From positions 8,729,143 to 8,793,142 of the forward strand of contig NC_079491.1 in NCBI RefSeq assembly GCF_020520425.1: 64,000 bases of DNA, written 5' to 3'. Source of the stretch: Spinacia oleracea (lineage: Eukaryota > Streptophyta > Magnoliopsida > Caryophyllales > Amaranthaceae). The notes beneath the pieces are model-generated. The model searched no databases. It had not been told where the DNA came from and worked only from the letters and a program-made list of their open reading frames with translations. This document shows, in pieces, positions 10,255-21,900 of the stretch. Every line of letters begins with the position of its first letter. Positions within the stretch are counted from its first letter, which is position 1. Both the position numbers and the translations under genes were made by a program.

Positions 10255-11398
10255 TATAATTGATGTACGTTTCAGCTTTGGTTATCGGATGGTTTATGGT
10301 TAATTGTTTGTGAATTTCTTTATATTATGTTTATTTATGTTATGCCAATATATACCCGTTTTTATGTATTCCTTGCAACTAACATGAATATAATTTTGTC
10401 CAATTTTACATTACCTAGACATAAATAAATTGAATGAAATTTTTATGTCCATGTGTGCCAACATTGAATCAAAATAAGTTTAATTTTTAAACTTATAAAT
10501 ATATTATAGTCCGTCAATGGACCCTTTTTTTGGGACAATTTTGCCTCTTTTTCCCCCCTTGTGAGATGTAAAAAAGCTTTACGATGTGACAAGCAAAAAT
10601 TAACTTTAGCTAATAAAAGTCATTTTAATTTAATATTAGGTGAATTGAACAAGGCATAACTTTACAAGTATCCACCCTTGCATACAATAATCATTTTTCA
10701 TACAACACCAATGAGGCTTTTACGGAATTAGAGGTCAAGGGCAATATTAACCCCTTAAACTCATTCCCAAACTTCAAACTATGCCATCAATTTTCCACTA
10801 CTTTTTTCTATTCAAATTTATACAAGACTCTTTCTACTTTTACACTTATCCAGTTATTCACATACTCATTCCAAACTCACTTAAACTCCTCAAAACAATT
10901 ATAAGTCTAGATGATGCGTCATCATGTCTTTGCTTAATAGAATAATCACATGTCACTTTTTTCATCCTCGTGTAATCCATGTGCATGCTCGCTCTACCAA
11001 GAACAAACAAGAGTGTTGAAATGAGTTTGTATTTTCAAGACTTAACGCTATTCTTGTATAGACCTAGCCCACAATAATATTAGTAGGGATCTAAAGCTAA
11101 TAATTTTCTCTAGAAGCCCCTTTACATTCATATTTACTTTTATTGTTCACATGATGAATGTAATAAATTAAACACCAACTTTCTTAGATTCGACCAATAA
11201 CCATTTTTTGAATCAAAGTTACCTTTTAAAGTGAAACTTGACTTAAAATCACATTATTCAAGCACAACTTGCACTAACAACAAAAATTTGGCACCTTTTT
11301 TTTTTTACCCTAATAAACATGCCAAAATAAATTAGAAGCAAGTTGTTGGCTTTCTTCTTTAGGACGGTCCATAATAAATATAGTGTGGACCAATAAAT
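10255..11398. other. Intergenic, nothing recognised
   Basis: AT-rich sequence between two MITEs with no supported open frame, RNA gene or repeat end. Confidence 0.4.
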
Positions 11399-11400
11399 TA

Positions 11401-11705
11401 TTCCCTCCGTATTTTATTCAGTGATACAATTTACTTATCAGGTCAATTTTAATAAGTATTTCACTTTTTATTTTTGGCATGCCATGATCTCCACTCCCAA
11501 CTATGTTAATCTTTCTCTCTCTTTTATTGGGCAACACTTACTCACATCTCTTTTTTTACTACAATAAATAATTCACTTACAATCAATTTCTTACAATAAA
11601 TAATACTCTAACTTACTACCTCACTTCCATCTTGTTTTAATACAATCAACTCACCCTCCTAAACCCTCTGATCAAAGTGTATTACTTAATAAGATACGGA
11701 GGGAG
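11401..11705. mobile_element. Stowaway-type MITE (family 5)
   Basis: TTCCCTCCGTATTTTATTCA at the left pairs with a right end ATAAGATACGGAGGGAG; TA at 11,399-11,400 and 11,706-11,707. It lies about 315 bp upstream of the APC8 start codon. Confidence 0.85.
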
Positions 11706-12019
11706 TATTGTACAAGACCATTAAAATCTTACACCAAGACTCCTTCAAAGACTTGGGATAAACACACCGTAAGAATGATGGCTTGTGTAATAGATCTCGG
11801 TTTCGAATATCTCCCTCAAAACAAAAACAAAAAAACCTATAAAAAAATATTCAGCTGTTAAATTTGAATCAAAATAAACCTGACAGACTTTTAAAATTAA
11901 AATTCAAAAGCAAGGCGCGGCCGTCACCCGTTGCTCACTCACTTCACTCTCCCTTGTCTTCATCAAATCAAAACTGCAGTTCCATTCAAATTCAATTCCC
12001 TTCATTTTCTTCAAAAACA

Positions 12020-15000
12020 ATGGATTCTAAAGAAACTTGTCGAAACGAACTCCGACTTGCAATTCGTCAACTCACCAATCGCGGCCTCTATTCCGCTTCC
12101 AGATGGTCAGTCTTCTCTCTAATTTTGTCACCTAAATTCAATAATACTTCTATGCATCTTTGTGGTGAATTTTCTGGGGTTAAGATCTTCATAGGTTCTT
12201 ACTAATTCAGTGCAAGATTTAATTTTTGGAACAATTTGATTATTGCTAAGTAGTTTTGGTATTTTTCGATTTATTGGGCATGGCGTAAATTTCATAGATC
12301 TTATCTCTAATTTCAATATTCTTGCTATTTGATTGCTTGAAAATTGGTGAATTGACTGTTCTTGATTATTCCTGTTGATTTTGTTGTGTAATTTCATGTG
12401 GGGTTGGTGAAACTGTGAATTAGTCTTCTCCGTTTGGTTTTGCTCACCAACTGTTTGATGAAATTCCTCTAAAAGGGCTCCTAGCTCTTGTATTTTCTGT
12501 CTACATTTGCTTGCATGATCAAATTCAATAAAAAGGAACTAAATTTGGTGATAATGTGGAACTGGGATTATGATTTCCAGGGCAGCTGAACAGTTGATAG
12601 GTATTGAGCAAGACCCGGCAAAGTTTACACCGTCTCATACTCGATTTCAACGAGGTAGCTCTAGTATTCGCCGTAGATTTAGAACCAATGACCCGACTTC
12701 GACGCCTAGTCCCAGTGTTTCTTTTGCCTCTACACCAATGCCAGAGGAGGATGATGATATTGTGGACAGTGATTTTTACCTTTTGGCTAAGTCATACTTC
12801 GATTGTAAGGAGTATAGGAGAGCTGCCCATGTACTTCGAGACCAGGCTGGACGGAAATCTTTGTTCTTGCGATGTTACTCCTTATATTTGGTATGCTTTG
12901 CTCCCAGACTTTTAGCTTAATGTTTTCTGTTAGTATAAGCTGCTGAACAAGTATAAAATTGATTTTGGTTTATGAACTTCACTTTTGGGGTTATCATTTC
13001 TTTAGTCCTTGGTTGCGAGCTTGTGACTTGGGAGTAGTTGTGTAGCAGGTTGGATACAGGTGTTCAAGTGTCATATCCTTGCTCTAGTATAGTGGTATCT
13101 TTAATTCTTTATCCAATATAGTCATTTGAGAAACCTAGAACACTCGAAGTTATCAGCCTATCAGGCACAAATTGCAGTGAAAATATCAGGCATTAAATTA
13201 GAGACCTTGCTTTCTCAACTTTGTATGTGTATAGTGTCGTACCAAAGCAAGTATGAGATGAGATATGTAAACAGCCACTTTCCTTTCCTTAAAGTACTAG
13301 AAGAGCATTGAGCTGCTGGGACCCTAGTGATTTACAGTATATAATAGGAGTAGGTGACATCTACCCAAATAATGGAATATGTAGATTGTCTTCTTTTTTG
13401 CCCATGAAGTCGGATACAAACGGCAGAATATACGGAGTAGAAGAGTAGAGTGTGTAGACCATTTGTGAATCCTTGGTATTAAGAGTGTGATGTTGAAGCT
13501 TTAGATTAAACATGTCATCATTCAGGGATGCCATGTTAAGAGCACTGATAGGCATCAGTCTCTATGTTTACGTAGGCAGGATAAATTATGGATTAACGCC
13601 TTTCTACATGACATCTATGTCCATTTTCAACGAAGTTGCAAGGATCAATACTCTAAAACCTTTTCTTTCGGTTGCAAGGGAATGAATAACCACAGTGGGC
13701 AAAGCTACTGGAGACTCTTAAAATTCACCGGAGTACTGGAATAGTAATTTCCCTGCCATCTCAATTATGTTAGCAAACCTGAGAATGAGTGAAAAAAGTG
13801 TCCACTTTGCGATCCACCAATTTGAGTTTGCACTTGCAAGGCTGCAACCAATATTGTATCTTGGACTGATGCTGGACCCGTTGAATAATTTACCACGAAA
13901 AGATACATATCTTGTTATTCTTGTGTTCTAAATACTCGAGTATAGTCTATCAGAGCAGGACCATGATGTGAGAAATATCATACTTCGATCCTAGGTTTAG
14001 ATTACACGGACAAACAAGTATGCCAGTATAATTATGTCCCGTCTCCTGTGGGAAGAAGTTGGATTCTGTCAGTCTGTGTTTGTTATATAATTGCTTTCTG
14101 TATTTTGTCTATGATCATCTCACAATTATTATATTGCGTTGAAGAAAATGTGTAAATCAAGACTATTTGTTTTCTCAAATTGGCTAATTAGGGATAAAGC
14201 TGTGTCTAGATCTTGCAACAGCAAGATGTTTGTATGTTTGTTGTGTTCATCTCAATTCGCTGACTTCCCAATTTCTTCTTAAATATCATGTAAAGGCTGG
14301 GGAGAAGCGGAAGGAGGAAGAGATAATAGAGCTGGACGGGCCTTTAGGGAAAAGTAATGTTGTAAATCGTGAATTGGTTTCTCTTGAAAGGGAACTATCC
14401 ATGCTGCGAAAAAGAGGTGTTCTGGATCCATTTGGGCTGTACTTGTATGGTCTAGTGCTAAAAGACAAGGGAAATGAGAATCTTGCTCGCGCTATCCTAG
14501 TGGAGTCTGTAAATAGCTATCCATGGAATTGGAATGCATGGTCGGCATTGCAAACACTGTGCACCACGGTTGACATGTTGAACAGTCTTAATCTCAATAA
14601 CCATTGGATGAAAGACTTCTTTCTTGCTAAAGCTTATGAAGAACTTAGGATGCACAAGGAATCCTTGGATAAGTATGAGCAGCTCCAGAAAACTTTTTCG
14701 TTTAGCAGCTACATACAGTCCCGGATGGCTAATGTGCAATATCATTTAAGAGAATTTGACCAAGTAGAACTCATCTTTGAGGAATTATTAAGAAATGATC
14801 CATACCGAATTGAAGACATGGACATGTATTCTAACGTGCTGTATGCAAAGGAAGCATTCTCTGCTCTTAGTTATCTAGCCCACAATGTATTCCTGACTGA
14901 CAAATATAGACCTCAATCATGTTGCATCATTGGTAATTATTACAGTTCTAAAGGCCAACATGAGAAATCAGTTTTGTATTTCAGGAGGGCTCTCAAGTTA

Positions 15001-15753
15001 GACAAAAACTATTTATCTGCCTGGACTCTAATGGGCCATGAGTATGTTGAGATGCAGAACACAGCAGCTGCAGTGGATGCATATCGTAGGGCTGTTGACA
15101 TAAATCCGTGTGATTACAGAGCATGGTATGGTTTAGGGCAAGCATATGAAATGATGGTAATGCCTCATTATGCTCTGTATTACTTCAAAAAATCAGTGTT
15201 CTTGCAGCCAAATGATCCGAGGTTGTGGATTGCAATGGCTCATTGTTATGAGAGTGACCATCTTCGTATGTTTGAGGAGGCAATAAAGTGTTATAAACGA
15301 GCCGCGAATCGACAAGACACCGAGGCGATTGCTATTAACAGACTGGCAAAATTATATGATCAGCTAGGGCATCATGCAGAGGCTGCATTTTACTACAAGA
15401 AAGATTTAGACAGAATGGAGGCAGACGAAAGGGAAGGACCAAACTTGATTGATGCTTTGATGTTTCTTGCTAAATATTATAGAGCCCAGAAAAGGTTTGA
15501 AGAAGCAGAGATCTATTGCACCCGGTTGTTGGATTACACCGGACCTGTGAGTTATCCTAACATTTAAATCCTCTCATTTTCCAATGATTGTTAAATTCTT
15601 AAATTAGATCTATAATGTTGATCATGTTTTTGTTCCCTAATGTTGCAGGAAAAAGAAACAGCAAAGGGTCTACTTAGATCTATGAAAATGGCGCAATCTG
15701 GTATCCCACCCATGGATGTCGAGCATTTTCCACCATATGACCCTCATTCCTGA
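12020..15753 (+). CDS. APC8: Anaphase-promoting complex subunit 8 (CDC23/APC8)
   Basis: A TPR scaffold subunit of the APC/C ubiquitin ligase, which marks cyclins and securin for degradation in the nucleus. Four exons: 12,020-12,105, 12,581-12,890, 14,296-15,546 and 15,649-15,753, all with GT-AG borders and joining in frame to 583 aa, close to the usual plant length. The N-terminus MDSKETCRNELRLAIRQL is the conserved CDC23 N-domain. After it come an acidic stretch (EEDDDIVDSDFY) and FDCKEYRRAAHVL. Exon 3 carries the TPR array; the clearest units lie near residues 340-455 (GNYYSSKGQHEKSVLYFRRA, then LGQAYEMMVMPHYALYYFKK). The protein ends PPMDVEHFPPYDPHS. The 1.4-kb second intron shows no other gene. 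No damage is seen. Confidence 0.95.
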
Positions 15754-16212
15754 ATGCTGATTGCAGATATATTTTTGTATCATGGCAAAGCTTCTTTTGC
15801 TGTACACATCATTCTGTATATGCATTTAGTAATTTTATTCATGGTAGATGGAATCTTACAATTGAGTTTTGTAATTTGTAGCCGTTAGGAATCTTTTCAA
15901 GAACATAATCGAAAGTAGTTTTAGGATCTATACATTATTATTTGAACAGCTTGATTCTGATAATTTCGTGTTCCTCCCAAGAGGCTGAGGATCAAACTTA
16001 GTTTTGGGTAACTTTTAACCTGTTCTGGTTAACTTTGTACATTACAAAGTTATGATTGTGCGTGTAACTAGTTAGAATTCCTCCCAAGGCTTAGCCAAGA
16101 GATTAGAATTTTCTAATTAAATTGAGTTATGGTTATGTCTCTGAATCTTTTGATAATTTGATGAAAAAACTGGTTTGTTTGTCATTATTTCTGTGGATTT
16201 CAGTTAACTGAC
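15754..16212. other. APC8 3' flank
   Basis: Probably the 3' UTR and downstream spacer of APC8. No gene is seen. Confidence 0.5.
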
Positions 16213-16365
16213 ATGGATCATCAAGCTTCCAAGTCTCAATCTTTCACAGATGATCTCCTGTTGGAAATTTTCTGCAGACTACCATCCTGTGAATCAGTCA
16301 CCCTGCGCAAATGTGTGTGCAGGCAGTGGTTCAATGTAATATCTGAACCTGGATTCGCTATGTGA
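16213..16365 (+). pseudogene. Truncated F-box protein fragment
   Basis: An ATG opens a 50-residue frame containing FTDDLLLEIFCRLPSCESVT followed by LRKCVCRQWFNVISEPGF, a good F-box (LPxx-like start, CVCRQW core) of the type that binds SKP1 in SCF ubiquitin ligases. A stop then ends the frame; just behind it, in another frame, FIARKINDQLSKNCD looks like the normal continuation, so a small frame change probably broke the gene. No substrate-binding repeats follow. Confidence 0.6.
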
Positions 16366-16849
16366 TTTATTGCTCGTAAAATTAATGATCAGTTGTCCAA
16401 GAATTGCGATTAGGGGTGAGAAAAATGAAGAGGAAACTCCATGAAGCAGTTCACCTCCAACAAGACAGTCAGAAATCAGAATACCTAGTTTTAGCTCCCT
16501 GCATCATCTAGTAAAAAAAACTGCCTAAGCAAATTGCTAAATGTAAATTGCTACAGAGAACAGTTGAAAGCAGTTTGTAGCATTGACAATCTTCAGCAAC
16601 ATTATGGTGTTTCGTTCCCCTGGTAGCTGTCACCATCACCACTCCCGCAAATTACCTAGTTTGAGCAGTCATGTCCACCGCGAGGCTAATCCAGCGGCGA
16701 TAGTGTCAATAATTGTACCTTTTCTTGCCCAAATTCCAACTCTGTTATTAAGTTGAATTCAGGACTTCATGATCTTATATTCTTTAGTAGTACGTATTAT
16801 GTATAAAACTGCAAGTTTTCGTTTATGTTGGTTAGTCTTGGTCATCTTG

Positions 16850-17090
16850 ATCCCGACCTGCTAGCCCAGCCAAAATAAACGACGGGTTTTGTGCTGACTT
16901 TTAAGCCCGTTTCCGGCACGACCCATTTTTTGTTTACAGGCAACTCAAAACTGAAATTTTGGTTATAAAATTAGCCATGCGTGAAGTTTGGCCTGATTAG
17001 TGGGTACGGGCACTAAAAATGACCCGAAATTTGACTCGACCCGAGATAATGGGCTGAATTTTTAAGCCATGTGTACGGCCCGCCTTTTGA
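16850..17090. repeat. Dispersed-element fragment rich in GGCCCG-type motifs
   Basis: Repeated motifs such as GACCCG, CCCGACC and GGCCCGCC in an otherwise AT-rich spacer. Similar stretches occur at 18,230-18,430 and 58,530-58,740. This looks like decayed copies of one transposon family; ends are not visible. Confidence 0.35.
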
Positions 17091-17365
17091 TCAGTTCTAA
17101 GTTACTTGGTGCAATTGTGCAAAGGATGGAAACATGCTAAGGTTGCTACAATGTGGATTTTTTCAATTATTGTCCAGTATAGAGAAAAAAGAAACCAAAA
17201 CAAACAGCAAGTGAGTTTAAATTCCAACTTGATTGGATACAATGGAGAAAAGTTTGTTTATCAAATCATGGGGTAACGCTGTAGTCTAATGATCACATAT
17301 TACAACAGAAAAAAACGGGACTGAACTCTGAAGGCAGCTTAGCTAGCTTTCAAGAATCAGATCAG

Positions 17366-17733
17366 CTACGATGATTTTGGATCTGCGAAAAAGCTGTTGA
17401 TAGAAGGCATGATCTCCGGTGTCTTGTTACGAACATATTTCCTGAGGAAATGCTCAGTGTATTTCTCCCCCTCTGAAAAATTATCCAGAACTCCAGCTGC
17501 TCTGTTCTCCTTGCTAACTCTGGTTTAACCAAAACAACATCAGCAAAACTGTTACACTACGATCAATTAACAAGAAAATAAAAACGTAGGAATGAATAAT
17601 ATAAAAAGTACCTGACTTCAGGGTTGATGCAGATGTTACGGACGAGCTGAAAACCACAGATACCAACAGCAACTCCAACTGCAGCAAACAGAGGATAAAC
17701 CTCTGGTTTCAACCACCGATTCACAGAGCCCAT
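17366..17733 (-). CDS. B12D: B12D family protein (NDUFA4/MLRQ-like, mitochondrial)
   Basis: A small two-exon gene: exon 1 17,733-17,612 and exon 2 17,519-17,366, joined in phase 2 with GT-AG borders to 91 aa. The start MGSVNRWLKPEVYPLFAAV, a single membrane span (FAAVGVAVGICGFQLV, about residues 15-32), then NPEVRVSKENRAAG and the tail HFLRKYVRNKTPEIMPSINS match plant B12D proteins in order and length. The family is related to the MLRQ subunit of the respiratory chain and has been linked to mitochondrial function under low oxygen and during germination; that role is family knowledge, not shown here. No defect is seen. Confidence 0.9.
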
Positions 17734-18918
17734 TTCCGGGGTTGGAGAATGGCCGCCGATCGGACTAAGTTAAATGCAGGTGATTGTATGAGAGAGAGAA
17801 TGCAGAGATGGAGTAATACAGTTGAGGGGGGATGAATTTGTAGAGGGAAAGAATACAGTTGGTGCTAAACTGTCAGTCAGAATTTACCAATTTCCGATTT
17901 TCGAGGCGGCAAGGATTCTCCCAATCAGTGAGTTACAAGTAAGGAAAAGTAGTTGTACCAGAGCCGCTCATTGGTTGCTACTTGCTACCAAAACATGGGG
18001 CGGGCAACTTGCGTTTGAATCCACACGCAAAGCAAAGCAAAGCGCCGCCCATGCCTGAACTTTCCATGAAGATTAAGATAACACATGTATTATGTAGGGT
18101 ATTTTTGTAAAGTATCACATGGTTAAGTAAATAAAGTGGAACAAATACGGACAATGTGACAACTAAATCTGAAAGGAGGGATAATTGATAATCTTATCAA
18201 GGTGCATCAATTAACTTAGATCTCATCACAAGGTGAGTCGGGCACGGGTGGGACCAAAATTTCAACCTATGATGTCAGGACGGGCCAAGTCAATTTTAAA
18301 TAAAATTTTAGTTTTTCATTGCCTAAAACCACCCAAAAAGTTTTTAAATCATAAGCGCCGGAAAAATGGGACTAAAAAATCTGCCCCAGACCCGGTATTT
18401 ATCGGGCCGGGCCTCACGGGCATGTCTCAAAATGATTAGGTCTAAATTAACTTCAAGCACACGCAACCAAGAGTGTGCCCCTAGTTTCAGCCAACTACAA
18501 AAACATGATACCTTTGCATGCACATTGCTGAAGATGTCAGAATGAATTTGTAAAAGACTAAAACGTAAGCACCATAAATAGCCATATTAGAATGGGTTAC
18601 TCTCCTATATGATTACCCAATGTCAGAGAGATGAACGCGTCTTGTAAAAGAGAGAGAAAGAGAGAAAGAAAATGACTGGAATTTACCATTAACCAGCTCC
18701 TCAAAAGATCAGATGGTATTAACATAACATAGCAGTAAAAATATAACCCATTTCAGAAATCGACTTTACAGTAAAGAATTGACATGTTGAACATTAGCCA
18801 ATCTGATAGCAAATGATATGTAATCCTCCATAGCAGCACTGAATCAACATCTATATGTGTTCCGCGAAATGTTCCTCAGAGACAGTTTAACAAAAGCTTT
18901 TGAGGTAATTGCCGGAAA
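17734..18918. other. Spacer between B12D and the RS-domain gene
   Basis: B12D promoter and the 3' flank of the next minus-strand gene. A diverged repeat with CGGGCC motifs lies at about 18,230-18,430. The open frame at 17,822-18,058 runs antisense through the B12D promoter and has no recognisable domain. Confidence 0.4.
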
Positions 18919-21900
18919 TCATCCAACATTTCTGCGAGCGCGATCTCGCCAAGAACCTTGTTGCTTTGAAAGTACCTGTATGTGATTACAGAATTCATGT
19001 TTTTTTCGCCAAAATATCACTTTTCTTTGAATAAAACAACTAGAAAGTGGTTTGACTTGGGAAACCTACCTTCTCATTTATGAGACCGCTAGCTGGGTTG
19101 TCATCTTTAATCTCTTCGTTTTCATTCTCACTCCCTCTCTCTTCTCCACTTTCCGCTGCATACGATGGACCGGAAGCTGGGACTCCAAACATGGCCTCAT
19201 CATGAGCATCCTTGATTTTATCCTCACTTTTTGCCTTCAATGTGACAAGAAATACAGAGGCGACAATACTTTAAATAAAAGTTGGGTTCATCTTCAGATT
19301 CAAGATTTTACTGACAAAAAACAACAGAAATATGACCACAATTCAAACATACCTCCAAAGATCTGAACCGGAAGGTTTTACCAATATTCTTGACCAGTGC
19401 CACATCATCATCAGCAGCTACAGGCAGGAAACAAATACACTCTTAGACTTAACAAACACAACTTCACATCAAATATATGATAGCACATAACAGGAAGACG
19501 AGGATATCATTCCCGCGGAACCTCCTATATGCACAACAAATAATAAGCTCAGAAAACATGTGTTTTACAAGAATAAATTATCCATACAGAGAACGCAAGA
19601 CAGTAACTATTATATATCAATTTCAATCCTTGGAGCCTGCCTCTGATGCAGAACCAACATCCTTTGTCACTACATCGAGTCCCTGAATTTTGGACGATCA
19701 AAGAGTATACATTTACCTTCAATTTCCTCATCATCTACAGGGGCATCTTTGTTAAATTCAAACCGCTCCCATTGTGAACTAGTACCCATCTTAGTATCCT
19801 TCTCAGCTGCAGGAAAAATAAAGAAACACAAATCAAATTCTTGTATTCAACTGCAAGCAACTTAGAGACTCAAACAATATGAGGAGATAGCTCAGACCCC
19901 TAAGCTATAACTACAAACATTATACCACATACACGATGTTTATAACAATAATTTGATCTCGTTACTAATATTTTCCAAGTCTATCTTTTCCCTACAACTC
20001 CAAAACTTTCCTATCCCCTTTTAGCCTTCGAGGCTAGAGGTAAGGTAAACAAGATTAGCATTCAAGACCTGCATGAGTCTTATCCAAGTGTAATCCAAAT
20101 GTAAGGGTTCAAAATCTCAAGAATGCTTGGGCATCATGGAATTTGGAGTATCAAACTTTATCTTTTGGATAAAACAGATGGTTGTGGAGTCGTGGACCCA
20201 ATGCTGGGATAAACAAGGGCGCACCAAGGAGTGAGCTATCCGACTTTCAATAGGGTCCGGGAACCCATTAAACCATCATTTCAGATATATGATCTATAAT
20301 TCTATATGGCCTCAGGGTAAAAAGGATTTTCGATGAACACAAAAGTCAAGGATCAAGGTCTGAGCTTGGATTTCCCAGCCAAAACTGCTTATCAGGATAG
20401 GATATGGAAAACAAGGTAGTACTTATGGCCAAGGCCAGGTCTGGAGAAATGCAGATTTATCTTGGTAATCAAGATTCAATACAACTATGTGGCTGACAGA
20501 CATTCATTACATCTCTTGGCCATTTAATGTCCCAGAACACATGACTTATTACTTATTAGCTTTAGGCTAACAAAACATGTCAATTGCAAATATCTATTGT
20601 AGTAAATAATGAACTGGACATTATCCTTCTAGAAAAGAATAGATAGTCTACTCTCGATGCATCTTATAGATCAAGTCCAACAAAACAGTGAAATGTGATC
20701 ACCCAATATCTGTACTGAGATTATGCAAAATTGAAGTTTCTCCAATGTCAAGATACCAATCTCACTCAAATCATGTAGCAATGCTTTGCTAAGAAAATGA
20801 ACATGAAATGAGTTTCACAAAGAGCACTACAATTCAAAAAGCAGCTAAGTTGTACCATACAGGGATATGAATCAAAATACAACACCCCAACAGACGCATC
20901 CAATCCACTTCACCAAAATGGATAGATGTGAAAAATCTTAAATGGATGCCAAAAGAATATTGATTAGATGATCATTATTATGGTTGAATGGGAAACAATT
21001 TCATCATGCATTAACCAGACAGGTATTTGTTTCATGTACGACATTCCTTGCAGCTGAACTCTATAAAACATACCTAAAAGGGGCGAGGAATTGTGTTAAG
21101 GGCTGAAGTAATAATCCCTCCTACTGTCCTACAAACTGCCCTCTTTTCTAATTTGGGCTGTCTCTTAATTTAATCCTTTAGGTACAGATATGCATCATCC
21201 TGAAGATAAAGAAATACATATCTATCACTAAACCAAGGTCCCACAGCGGACCACATGAGGAATCGGGACCGATCTTCATCAATTCTTCTCTCCCTGTGAT
21301 TTGTGCAGTCTCTCATCATCCACACGGATGCTGTTGGTTTTCCCACCCAAAGAGACAGTAAAAAAAAGCTAAACCCAGGTTGCAATCCCACCATACTAAT
21401 TCTAGGGGGATTTATTACTTACTACTTGGGTGAATTTGATGTGATGTCATAGAAAAGAAGAGTCCAACAAGACGGGGGGGGGGGGGGGGGGGGGGGAGGT
21501 ACAGAAGCTTTCATCAGCATAGAGACCATCGACAAAGGAAAAAAAACCCTTCCTAGATGTCAACTGAAATTGGACTGGATATCTTGCAAGGTTCACTGAC
21601 AGGTCTTATTCTCAAAAGTGCAATTGCAGCGACAAAGGATAAGAGCAAGAAGGTGAATTTTCATCTTTTGATAAAGAAAAAATCGACTGTTGGTGGTCCT
21701 GTTTTTCTTTATATCGATTTGAAAGTTCTAACTAAATATACAGCACACTGTATACAGACACAGCCAACGTTCCGGAGGTCAAAAAAATATTAGGAATGAT
21801 CTATTAGGAAGAAACATATGAATAGGAAGATATAACGCCATAAGTAACATTCCTTGACATCAAACAATGACAAGTGCCTTAAATAATACAATATGATTAC

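Noticed and set aside
11706-11850. Possible SINE 3' part with a B-box-like GGTTTCGAATATC and an A/C-rich tail
   Set aside because: There is no A box at the right spacing and no target duplication, unlike the clear SINE at 40,251-40,421.
21100-21430. Stowaway-like left end (AATCCCTCCTACTGTCC) in the RS-gene intron
   Set aside because: No matching right end with TA could be found.
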